64,000 nucleotides of DNA, taken from Neisseria mucosa. Lineage in GTDB: Bacteria; Pseudomonadota; Gammaproteobacteria; Burkholderiales; Neisseriaceae. The DNA lies in the NCBI GenBank assembly GCA_003028315.1, contig CP028150.1:434001-498000 (forward strand). The letters run 5' to 3'. Below the pieces are notes generated by a model. The model saw nothing but the letters and a program-made list of their open reading frames with translations. It was not told where the DNA came from and made no database searches. The position numbers were made by a program, and so were the translations under genes. Positions within the stretch are counted from its first letter, which is position 1, and each line of letters opens with the position of its first letter. Shown here one piece after another: positions 56,054-63,844 of the stretch.

Positions 56054-57060
56054 ACATCATCCTATACACCGCCAACGACGGCACTGCCCAATTTGCCTTG
56101 CAGGAATTTGGCGGACAGCTTTGGCTGACGCAGGCGGACATGGCAGAACTGTACCAAACCACCAAACAAAATATCAGCAAACACATTAAAACCATTCTTG
56201 CAGAGCAAGAATTGGAAGAGGAGGCAACTGTCAACTTCCAGTTGACAGTTCAAAATGAAAACGGGCGCAAGGTAAACCGCAAAATCGCCCACTATTCCCT
56301 GCCCATGATTATTGCCGTCGGCTACCGCGTCCGTTCCGCGCGCGGCACCCAATTCCGCCAATGGGCAACCGAACGGCTGGACGAATATCTGACCAAAGGC
56401 TTTGCCATAGACGACGAACGCCTGAAAGGCACGGGCAGCGGCGACTATTGGAAAGAACTGCTCAACCGTATCCGCGACATCCGCAGCAGCGAAAAAGCCC
56501 TATACCGGCAAGTGCTTGATTTATACGCCACCAGCCAAGACTACAACCCCAAAAGCAGCGAAAGCCAAACCTTTTTTGCCGCCGTTCAAAACAAACTGCA
56601 CTATGCCGCCAGCCGGCAAACCGCAGCCGAACTGATATACAGCCGTGCCGACAGCAGCAAAGACTTTATGGGGCTGACCACCTTTCAAGGCGCAATCCCC
56701 ACCCTGAATGAAGCCAAAATCGCCAAAAACTACCTGACCGAAGACGAACTGTTCCGCCTGAACCGTCTGGTTTCCGCCTTCTTCGACCTGGCGGAAATCA
56801 AAGCGCAGGAGCAAAGCCCCATGTATATGCGCGACTGGATAGCCGAATTGGACAAATTTTCCGGGCTTTACGGCCAAGGCACATTACAGGGCGCAGGCAG
56901 CATCAGCCGCAAACAGGCACAGCAGAAAGCCGAACGCGAATACCGCGCCTATGAAGCGCGCATCCTGTCGCCGGTGGAGCAAGCCTATCTGGAAAGCGTT
57001 AAAGCATTGGAAAAAACAGCCGTGCAACAGCTTAAACAGAAAAAAGACCGCAAAAAATAA
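56050..57060 (+). CDS. RhuM-family protein in the type I RM operon
   Basis: 336 residues matching the RhuM family first named in Salmonella SPI-3. The N-terminal region (about 15-120) looks DNA-binding (QLWLTQADMAELYQTTKQNI, then SLPMIIAVGYRVRSARGTQF); the rest is helical and ends in a lysine-rich tail. Translationally coupled to hsdM (ATGA overlap), so made with it. RhuM genes recur inside type I RM operons but no function is established. Confidence 0.88.
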   Translation: MNIILYTANDGTAQFALQEFGGQLWLTQADMAELYQTTKQNISKHIKTILAEQELEEEATVNFQLTVQNENGRKVNRKIAHYSLPMIIAVGYRVRSARGTQFRQWATERLDEYLTKGFAIDDERLKGTGSGDYWKELLNRIRDIRSSEKALYRQVLDLYATSQDYNPKSSESQTFFAAVQNKLHYAASRQTAAELIYSRADSSKDFMGLTTFQGAIPTLNEAKIAKNYLTEDELFRLNRLVSAFFDLAEIKAQEQSPMYMRDWIAELDKFSGLYGQGTLQGAGSISRKQAQQKAEREYRAYEARILSPVEQAYLESVKALEKTAVQQLKQKKDRKK

Positions 57061-57068
57061 CCGCATTC

Positions 57069-57114
57069 AGGCTACCTGAAAAAGCAGCCTGCACACCATT
57101 TCAGGCAGCCTGAA
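57069..57114. repeat. Cluster of foreign-dialect uptake words upstream of hsdS
   Basis: AGGCTACCTGAA (57069-57080, eik type), AAGCAGCCTGCA (57082-57093, king3 type) and AGGCAGCCTGAA (57103-57114, king type) in 46 bases. The resident mucDUS is absent from this spacer. Confidence 0.85.
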
Positions 57115-57226
57115 AGCAGGACGGGCTTCAGCCCGCCGAAACAACGGCAAACGGACATAGCGGGCCGAAGCCCAACACGCAACCGCCCCATATCCCGCCG
57201 CAGCGGGAAGGAAACGGAAAACAACC

Positions 57227-57832
57227 ATGGATATTCAAAACAAAGCGAAAAAATTGATTGAGATGATTCAGACGGCACCGGTGGAGTGGAAGCTGCTGGG
57301 GGAGATTGTACCCATTTCAAGAGGTAAAAGATTGGTTCGCAACCAGCTAAAAGATAATGGTCAGTATCCTGTGTATCAAAATAGTTTGCAACCGTTAGGG
57401 TTTTACGACGACCAGAATTGCAGAGCATATATGACTTTTGTGATTGCAGCGGGAGCAGCAGGCGAAATCGGTTTTAGCGATATTGAATTCTGGGCAGCCG
57501 ATGATTGTTATTACTTTGACTGCCCCCAAGAAATATTGCATGACAAATTCTTATATTATTTTCTTCTTTCAGAAAGACACCAATTAACAAGCCAAATTAG
57601 AAAAGCAAGCGTTCCAAGGCTTGGGCGGGTATCAATCGAAAAAATCAAAATCCCCGTCCCACCCCTGGAAACCCAACAAAAAATTGTAAAAATACTTGAC
57701 AAATTCACCGAGCTGGAAGCTACGCTGGAAGCTACGCTGGAAGCAGAATTAGCCCTGCGCAAACGCCAATACCAGTATTACCGCGACTTTCTTTTAGATT
57801 TTGACAATCAAATCGGGGGGGGGGATAGCTGA
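57227..57832 (+). CDS. hsdS: Type I RM specificity subunit HsdS, 5' half (first target-recognition domain)
   Basis: 201 residues as read: target-recognition domain 1 (about 18-150), then the conserved helix PPLETQQKIVKILDKF, a 4-residue repeat TLEA/LEAT and RKRQYQYYRDFLL. A run of ten G at 57815-57824 sends the frame to TGA at 57830. With nine or twelve G the frame joins the next segment and gives a 405-residue (or 406) full HsdS. As it stands it would encode a half-subunit able to act as a dimer, as in gonococcal NgoAV. Start MDIQNKAKK follows AAGGAAACGG. Confidence 0.9.
   Translation: MDIQNKAKKLIEMIQTAPVEWKLLGEIVPISRGKRLVRNQLKDNGQYPVYQNSLQPLGFYDDQNCRAYMTFVIAAGAAGEIGFSDIEFWAADDCYYFDCPQEILHDKFLYYFLLSERHQLTSQIRKASVPRLGRVSIEKIKIPVPPLETQQKIVKILDKFTELEATLEATLEAELALRKRQYQYYRDFLLDFDNQIGGGDS
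57712..57744 (+). repeat. 12-bp tandem repeat in hsdS spacer helix
   Basis: GCTGGAAGCTAC twice (57712-57723, 57724-57735) plus a 9-base partial third copy. In frame it encodes repeated LEAT, like the TAEL repeats of EcoR124 HsdS whose number sets the distance between the two half-sites. Confidence 0.85.
57815..57824 (+). repeat. Poly-G tract (G10) in hsdS
   Basis: Ten consecutive G at the junction of the two HsdS halves. Slipped-strand mispairing of such runs is the usual neisserial phase-variation device. Confidence 0.95.
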
Positions 57833-58445
57833 TGGCTATCAATGCCGTCTGAAAGATGTGGTTTGGAAGACGTTGGGGGAAGTGGGTAAATTTACATATG
57901 GATATATCGCAAAAGCCCAAGATGCAGGAACAGCTAGGTTTATACGAATTTCCGATATTAATGCTAACGGGAAATTGATACCAAATGGAGAAAAATATAT
58001 AGATGTTTTGCCAGAATGTAAAAAATATCTCTTAAAGAAAAATGATTTACTCATGGCTAGAACAGGAGCAACATATGGAAAAACAATGATTTTTAGTGAA
58101 GATTATCCTGCGGTATATGCAGGTTTTTTGATCAAGTTAGATTTTGACAAAAATATTTTAATTCCTAAATATTATTGGCACTTTGCACAGGGAGAATTGT
58201 TTTGGCGACAAGCTAATAAATTAGTTTCAGGCGGAGGACAACCTCAACTTAATGCGAATGCATTAAAGATGATTAAAATCCCCATCCCCCCACTCCCCGA
58301 ACAGGAAAAAATCGTCGCCATCCTAGACAAATTCGATACCCTGACCAACTCCATCAGCGAAGGCCTGCCGCACGAAATCGCCCTGCGCCGCAAACAATAC
58401 GAATATTACCGCGAACAGCTGCTTGCCTTCCCCAAGGCTGCCTGA
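57833..58445 (+). CDS. hsdS: HsdS 3' half (second target-recognition domain), out of frame
   Basis: Continuation of hsdS in another frame; open from about 57801 with only a TTG start, so probably not made unless the G run changes length. Contains recognition domain 2 (about 57870-58270; FTYGYIAKAQDAGTARFIRI onward), then the second conserved helix PPLPEQEKIVAILDKF and ALRRKQYEYYREQLL. Domain 2 is AT-rich compared with its surroundings, the usual sign of swapped recognition domains. The 3' end merges with a sim-type uptake word. Confidence 0.88.
57842..57853 (+). repeat. AT-DUS (gonococcal/meningococcal dialect) inside hsdS
   Basis: ATGCCGTCTGAA, the canonical uptake word of N. meningitidis and N. 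gonorrhoeae, 18 bases after the poly-G tract. Confidence 0.9.
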
Positions 58446-58475
58446 AAAAGCAGCCTGCACATTTTCAGGTAGCCT
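58435..58475. repeat. Foreign-dialect uptake words between hsdS and hsdR
   Basis: AGGCTGCCTGAA (58435-58446, sim type), AAGCAGCCTGCA (58448-58459, king3 type) and, inverted, TTCAGGTAGCCT (58464-58475, eik type). GGCTGC and GCAGCC can also form a small hairpin. Confidence 0.85.
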
Positions 58476-58523
58476 AATCCGAACATCAAACCGTTTAAAA
58501 CCCGATACCGCAAAGGACGACCC

Positions 58524-61500
58524 GTGAACCTCGAAACCAAACCCATCGCCGAAACGCCGAATTTCATCGTGCTCGACCAATATGAAAAAATCGAACAGTC
58601 GGGCAGCTACCAATCGGAAAACCAGTTGGAAGCGGAGTTAATCACCGATTTGCAGAATCAGGGTTATGAATACCGCAAGGATTTGAACAGCCAAAGCAGG
58701 CTGCTGGAAAACCTGCGCGCGCAGTTGCAGCGGCTGAACGATGTGGCGTTTTCAGACGACGAATGGGCGCGTTTTTTGACGGAATATCTGGACAGGCCGT
58801 CTGAAAACATTACCGATAAAACCCGCAAAACCCACGACGACCATATTTACGATTTCGCTTTTGATGATGGCCGTCTGAAAAACATTTATCTGCTGGACAA
58901 GAAAAACCTTGCCCGCAACCATGTGCAGGTTATCAACCAGTTTGAGCAGACGGGCACGCATGCAAACCGCTATGATGTTACCGTGTTGGTAAACGGTCTG
59001 CCGTTGGTGCAGATTGAATTGAAAAAGCGCGGTGTAGCGGTGCGTGAAGCATTCAATCAGGTGCACCGTTACAGCAAAGAGAGCTTCAACAGCGAAAATT
59101 CGCTGTTCAAATTCCTGCAAATCTTCGTGATTTCTAACGGCACGGACACGCGCTATTTCGCCAACACCACCAAGCGCGACAAAAACAGCTTCGATTTCAC
59201 GATGAATTGGGCGCGGTCGGACAATTATCCGATTAAAGATTTGAAAGACTTTACCGCCACGTTCCTGCAGAAAAGCGTATTGCTGAGCGTTTTGCTGCAT
59301 TACAGCGTGTTTGATACGAATGATACGCTGCTGATTATGCGTCCGTATCAGATTGCCGCCGCCGAACGCATTTTGTGGAAAATCAACAGCTCGGCGCAGG
59401 CGAAGAATTGGAACAAGCCGGAAAGCGGCGGCTATGTTTGGCATACCACGGGCAGCGGCAAAACGCTGACCAGCTTTAAAGCGGCGCGTCTGGCGACGGA
59501 ATCGGCGTTTATCGACAAGGTTTTCTTCGTGGTGGATAGGAAGGATTTGGACTATCAGACGATGAAGGAATACCAACGTTTTTCGCCCGACAGCGTGAAC
59601 GGTTCGGAAAGCACGGCGGGCTTGAAACGAAATTTGGAAAAAGACGACAACAAAATCATCGTTACCACCATCCAAAAGCTGAACAACCTGATGAAGAGTG
59701 AAGATAATCTGCCGGTTTATCACCAGCAGGTTGTATTTATTTTCGATGAATGCCACCGCTCGCAATTCGGTGAAGCGCAAAAAAACCTGAAAAAGAAATT
59801 TAAAAAATTCTGTCAGTTCGGCTTTACCGGTACGCCGATTTTTCCCGAAAACGCTTTGGGCGCGGAAACCACGGCGGGCGTGTTCGGGCGGGAGCTGCAT
59901 TCTTATGTGATTACCGATGCCATCCGCGATGAAAAAGTATTGAAATTCAAAGTGGATTACAACGATGTGCGCCCGCAGTTCAAAGCCGTGGAAGCGGAAC
60001 AGGACGAGAAGAAACTGAGTGCCGCCGAAAACCGCCAAGCCCTGCTTCACCCCGAACGCATCCGCGAAATCACGCAATATATCCTGAACCAGTTCAGGCA
60101 GAAAACTCACCGGCTGAATGCGGGCGGCAAAGGCTTTAACGCCATGTTTGCCGTCAGCAGCGTGGATGCGGCGAAGTGCTATTACGAAGCGTTCAAAACA
60201 CAACAGGCAGGCAGCCTGCACCCGCTGAAAGTGGCCACTATTTTTTCCTTTGCAGCCAACGAAGAGCAAAACGCCGTCGGTGAAATTGTCGATGAGACCT
60301 TTGAACCGGAAGCGATGGACAGCAGCGCGAAAGAATTTTTGCAGGCTGCCATCAATGATTACAACGCCTGTTTCAAAACCAATTTCGGCACGGATAGCAA
60401 AGCCTTTCAGAACTACTACCGCGATTTGGCAAAACGGGTGAAAAACCAGGAAGTGGATTTGCTGATTGTGGTCGGCATGTTTTTGACGGGTTTTGACGCG
60501 CCGACGCTGAACACGCTGTTCGTCGATAAAAACCTGCGCTATCACGGCCTGATGCAGGCGTTTTCTCGCACCAACCGCATTTATGATGCCACCAAAACCT
60601 TCGGCAACATTGTCTGCTTCCGCAATTTGGAGCAGGCAACCATTGATGCGATTACCCTGTTTGGCGACAAAAACACCAAAAATGTGGTGCTGGAAAAAAG
60701 TTACGAAGAATACATGAACGGCTATACCGACAGCCTGACCGGCGAAGCGCGGCGCGGTTATTTGGATGTGGCAAAAGAATTGCGCCAACGTTTCCCCGAT
60801 CCCGACAAAATCGAAACGGAAAAAGACAAAAAAGATTTTGCCAAGCTCTTCGGCGAATACCTGCGGGCGGAAAACGTATTGCAGAACTACGATGAATTTG
60901 CCGCATTGCGCGAGTTGCAGAATGTGGATGCGGCGGACGAAGATGCTATGAAGGCGTTTCAGGAAAAATACTACCTGAGCGATGAAGATGTGCAGAAAAT
61001 GCGGAAAGTGCCGATGCCCTCTGAAAGGGCAGTGCAGGATTATCGCTCTGTCTACAATGACATCCGCGACTGGCTGCGCCGCCAAAAAGCAGGCGAACAG
61101 AAAGAACAGTCAAAAATTGATTGGGACGATGTGGTTTTTGAGGTGGATTTGCTCAAATCACAGGAAATCAATCTGGATTACATCTTGCAACTGGTTTTCG
61201 AGCATCACAAAAAAATCAAAGGCAAAGCGGAGCTGGTGGAAGAAATCCGCCGCATCATCCGCGCAAGTATCGGCCACCGCGCCAAAGAGAGCCTGATTGT
61301 GGATTTCATCAACGATACGGATTTGGACAAAGTACCCGACGTTCCCACCATACTGGAAACCTTCTACACCTATGCGCAAGAGGTGATGAGGAGTGAAGCA
61401 GCAGAGCTGATTGCCGCCGAAGGTTTGAACGAAACCGCCGCTAAACGTTATTTGACCGGCTCGCTCAAACGCGGCTATGCCAGCGAAAACGGCACGGAAC

Positions 61501-61622
61501 TGACCGAAGCCCTGCCGAAAATGAGTCCGCTCAACCCGCAATATCTGACGAAGAAACAAAGTGTTTTTCAGAAAATTGCGGCGTTTGTGGAGAAGTTTAA
61601 GGGGGTGGGAGGAAATCTCTAA
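58524..61622 (+). CDS. hsdR: Type I restriction enzyme subunit HsdR
   Basis: 1032-residue motor and nuclease subunit, type IC-like. Nuclease site in RYDVTVL and QIELKKRG (Asp151, Glu165, Lys167), helicase motif I TTGSGKT (about 310-316), motif II DECH (about 408-411), motif III FGFTGTP, and a C-terminal helical domain. GTG start at 58524 follows AAAGGA. An AG-DUS (58794-58805) lies within the gene. All key motifs are intact, so the system may restrict. Confidence 0.95.
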   Translation: MNLETKPIAETPNFIVLDQYEKIEQSGSYQSENQLEAELITDLQNQGYEYRKDLNSQSRLLENLRAQLQRLNDVAFSDDEWARFLTEYLDRPSENITDKTRKTHDDHIYDFAFDDGRLKNIYLLDKKNLARNHVQVINQFEQTGTHANRYDVTVLVNGLPLVQIELKKRGVAVREAFNQVHRYSKESFNSENSLFKFLQIFVISNGTDTRYFANTTKRDKNSFDFTMNWARSDNYPIKDLKDFTATFLQKSVLLSVLLHYSVFDTNDTLLIMRPYQIAAAERILWKINSSAQAKNWNKPESGGYVWHTTGSGKTLTSFKAARLATESAFIDKVFFVVDRKDLDYQTMKEYQRFSPDSVNGSESTAGLKRNLEKDDNKIIVTTIQKLNNLMKSEDNLPVYHQQVVFIFDECHRSQFGEAQKNLKKKFKKFCQFGFTGTPIFPENALGAETTAGVFGRELHSYVITDAIRDEKVLKFKVDYNDVRPQFKAVEAEQDEKKLSAAENRQALLHPERIREITQYILNQFRQKTHRLNAGGKGFNAMFAVSSVDAAKCYYEAFKTQQAGSLHPLKVATIFSFAANEEQNAVGEIVDETFEPEAMDSSAKEFLQAAINDYNACFKTNFGTDSKAFQNYYRDLAKRVKNQEVDLLIVVGMFLTGFDAPTLNTLFVDKNLRYHGLMQAFSRTNRIYDATKTFGNIVCFRNLEQATIDAITLFGDKNTKNVVLEKSYEEYMNGYTDSLTGEARRGYLDVAKELRQRFPDPDKIETEKDKKDFAKLFGEYLRAENVLQNYDEFAALRELQNVDAADEDAMKAFQEKYYLSDEDVQKMRKVPMPSERAVQDYRSVYNDIRDWLRRQKAGEQKEQSKIDWDDVVFEVDLLKSQEINLDYILQLVFEHHKKIKGKAELVEEIRRIIRASIGHRAKESLIVDFINDTDLDKVPDVPTILETFYTYAQEVMRSEAAELIAAEGLNETAAKRYLTGSLKRGYASENGTELTEALPKMSPLNPQYLTKKQSVFQKIAAFVEKFKGVGGNL

Positions 61623-61684
61623 ATCAAAAAGGTCGTCTGAAAACTGAACTGGCCCCCAAATCTTGGACACTCATAAAAGCCTAT

Positions 61685-62581
61685 TCAGGCGCTCTGTGCA
61701 AGCTGGGTTCTGTATGCGACAGGACTCAGCTTTTTCAATTTCAAACTGCAACGCTCCCGGTTGTAGTAATCCATATAGTCATCTATCTGTTTCATCAATT
61801 CATCCACCGTCAATTCTCCTGCGTTATAGAAACACTCCGTCTTCAACACCGCAAAGAAGCTTTCCATCGGCGCATTGTCCCAACAGTTCGCCTTTCGCGA
61901 CATGCTTTGAACCATGGAATGTTTTGCAATCAATTTCCTATATTCCGCCGTACGGTACAGCACACCTTGGTCGGAATGCAGCATTGTTCCCTTATCAGTC
62001 AGACGGGGTGCGGTTTTTTCGAGCATTTCCTTCACCATTTCACTGTTAGCATTACGGCTCATGGCGTAGGCGACGATTTCTCGGTTGAACAAGTCCAATA
62101 TCGGCGAGAGGTACAGTTTGCCGTCCTTTCCTTTGAGTTCGGTCACGTCTGTCAGCCATTTTTCGTTGGGCTTTTTGGCTGTGAACCGACGTTTGAGGAG
62201 GTGTTCCGATATTTCGCCCATGGCGGGATGGCGGTAGGCTTTTTTCGCCCGTATGAGGGCTTTCAGTCCTAGCTGCCTCATCAGCCGCACTGCTTTTTTG
62301 CGGTTCCAACCCAATGCTGCGGCAATGCGCCTTTGTCCGTAGCGTCCTTTATGCTGTTCGTAGATTTCGGCGATAAGGGCTTTGTCGGCTGCGTCGGGGT
62401 CGGGCCGGTCTTGACGGTGGTAGTAAAAGCTGCTTTTGGGCAGGTTTGCGATGTGCAGCAGGTATTTGAGCGGGTGTTGCGCCCTCAGTGTTTGGACGGT
62501 TTGGCTTTGTCCTTTTCGGTCCGCTTTTGGCTGAGGGCTTTTAACTCCTTTAGGTAGGCGACCTCTGCGCGCATATAGCAC
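61685..62581 (-). CDS. IS3-family transposase OrfB
   Basis: 298 residues with HTH_21 region (ALIAEIYEQHKGRYGQRRIAA) and the rve core; DDE residues in WLTDVTELKG, MLHSDQGVLYR and NCWDNAPMESFFAVLK. Normally made as an OrfAB fusion by -1 frameshift; since orfA is interrupted the fusion cannot form here. Confidence 0.92.
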   Translation of the reverse strand: MLYARRGRLPKGVKSPQPKADRKGQSQTVQTLRAQHPLKYLLHIANLPKSSFYYHRQDRPDPDAADKALIAEIYEQHKGRYGQRRIAAALGWNRKKAVRLMRQLGLKALIRAKKAYRHPAMGEISEHLLKRRFTAKKPNEKWLTDVTELKGKDGKLYLSPILDLFNREIVAYAMSRNANSEMVKEMLEKTAPRLTDKGTMLHSDQGVLYRTAEYRKLIAKHSMVQSMSRKANCWDNAPMESFFAVLKTECFYNAGELTVDELMKQIDDYMDYYNRERCSLKLKKLSPVAYRTQLAQSA

Positions 62582-62822
62582 AACTCTTCGATAAGCTCTG
62601 CCTGTGTTTTTTCTTGGTCGGGTTTATCTGCGATGAAGGGGTTTTTGCGGTGTTGGGGCATGGTTTTGGATTGGGGATGTTCGAGTGCGCCGATACCGCC
62701 TTCTTGATAGGCGCGTATCCATCGTCTCAGGTGGGTTCGGGAAATGCCGTAGTGGTCTGCAGTACGCTGTTGGCTGCGTATATGCAGATAGTGGAGTACG
62801 GCTTGGTATTTGAAGTGTAATG

Positions 62823-63727
62823 TATAGTCAATTAAAAATAAAATAGTACAATACTCAACTTTGAAGGTTTAACCATGGCATACTCTGCGGACTTAAGAAA
62901 CAAAGCTTTAAACTATTACGAACAATGCAAAAACATCAGCCAAACCGCAGCAACATTTAACTTGTCAAGAAACACGCTTTACCTGTGGATTCGCCTTAAA
63001 AAACAAACAGGCAGCCTAAAACATCAAGTTACCGGTCTAAATGCCGTCAAATTGGATAGGCAAAAACTGGCTCAATATGTTGGGCAACACCCGGATGCCT
63101 ATCTGCATGAAATCGCCAAACATTTTGATTGTACGCCAGCCGCCGTTTGCTATGCACTCAAACAGATGGGAATGACGCGCAAAAAAAGACCACCACTTAC
63201 AAAGAACAAGATCCGGCCAAAGTAACGCATTATTTGACACAGCTGGCCGAATTTTCCGACTACCAACGTGTTTATTTGGATGAAACAGGATTTGACCGCT
63301 ACCTGTTCCGTCCCTATGCCCGCAGCCAGAAAGGGCAAATAGTGAAAGCGCAGATAAGTGGAAAAAGATACCGACGCTTATCTCTGGTGTCCGCACAAGT
63401 CGGCAACCGGCTGATTGCTCCGATGGTTTATCAAAATACGATGACCGGAGTCTTTTTTGAAGCGTGGTTTCAGCAATGCCTACTGCCCGCATTGACTCAA
63501 AAATCGGTGATTATTTTAGATAATGCACGATTTCACCGTATGGGTGTTTTACGGGAAATGGCGGAAAAATGGGGACATAAGGTATTGCCTCTTGCACCTT
63601 ATTCACCTGAGCTCAACCCGATTGAGAAGGTGTGGGCAAATATTAAGCGGTATCTGCGAACCGTATTGTCTGATTACGCCCGATTTGACGATGCGCTACT
63701 GTCCTATTTTGATTTTAATTAACTATA
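62823..63727. mobile_element. IS630-family element
   Basis: About 905 bases including the TA target duplication. Ends TATAGTCAATTAAAAATAAA (left) and, inverted, TATAGTTAATTAAAATCAAA (right). Inserted at a TA in codon 4-5 of the IS3 orfA, as expected for the TA-specific IS630/mariner group. Confidence 0.9.
62875..63722 (+). CDS. IS630-family transposase (two frames, probable -1 frameshift)
   Basis: Frame 1 (62875-63225, 116 aa) holds a helix-turn-helix: AATFNLSRNTLYLWIRL and AAVCYALKQMG. Frame 2 runs to 63722 and holds the DDE core: YLDETGFDR, ILDNARFHR and LNPIEKVWANIKR. The frames overlap at a run of seven A (about 63182-63188); a -1 slip there gives one transposase of about 282 residues. 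Both frames are otherwise open, so the element looks active. Confidence 0.88.
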
Positions 63728-63810
63728 TATTTGCTCATAAAAAAACTGCACCTTGTGAGTTGGAGGGGATGTCCAACTTTTGGGGTGCAGTTCAAACTCG
63801 GATTTAAAGT

Positions 63811-63827
63811 TTTCAGACGACCTTTTA
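63811..63827. terminator. Right arm of the split DUS hairpin
   Basis: GTTTTCAGACGACCTTTT; its partner arm is at about 61629-61644 on the other side of the IS3 element. Together they formed the terminator between hsdR and the convergent aminotransferase gene. Confidence 0.75.
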
Positions 63828-63844
63828 TTGAATTGCCACTTTAT

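Larger units (their letters stand above)
62486..63738 (-). pseudogene. IS3-family OrfA, disrupted by IS630-type insertion
   Basis: The start (ATG at 63738-63736, MSKYT) and the body (62486-62822, YQAVLHYLHIRSQQRTADHY onward, ending KAKPSKH) lie on either side of the IS630 element. Removing it and one TA restores a continuous frame. The body carries a helix-turn-helix (ADHYGISRTHLRRWIRAYQ) and a leucine-zipper-like end. Confidence 0.88.
61645..63794. mobile_element. IS3-family element (IS150 group), interrupted by an IS630 element
   Basis: Ends TGAACTGGCCCCCAAATCTT (left) and, inverted, TGAACTGCACCCCAAAAGTT (right); a 3-bp AAC duplication flanks them (61642-61644, 63795-63797). It has split the DUS hairpin behind hsdR: left arm at about 61630, right arm at about 63811-63826. 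orfA is broken by the IS630-type element; orfB is whole. Confidence 0.9.

Noticed and set aside
57801..57832. Independent start for the second HsdS half
   Set aside because: Only TTG is available in that frame here and no ribosome site precedes it; the ATG at 57832 is in another frame. The half is best read as reached by frame change in the G run.
58752..61085. A 777-codon open frame antisense to hsdR
   Set aside because: Shadow of hsdR: no homology blocks, no ribosome site, and the hsdR motifs are all intact on the other strand.
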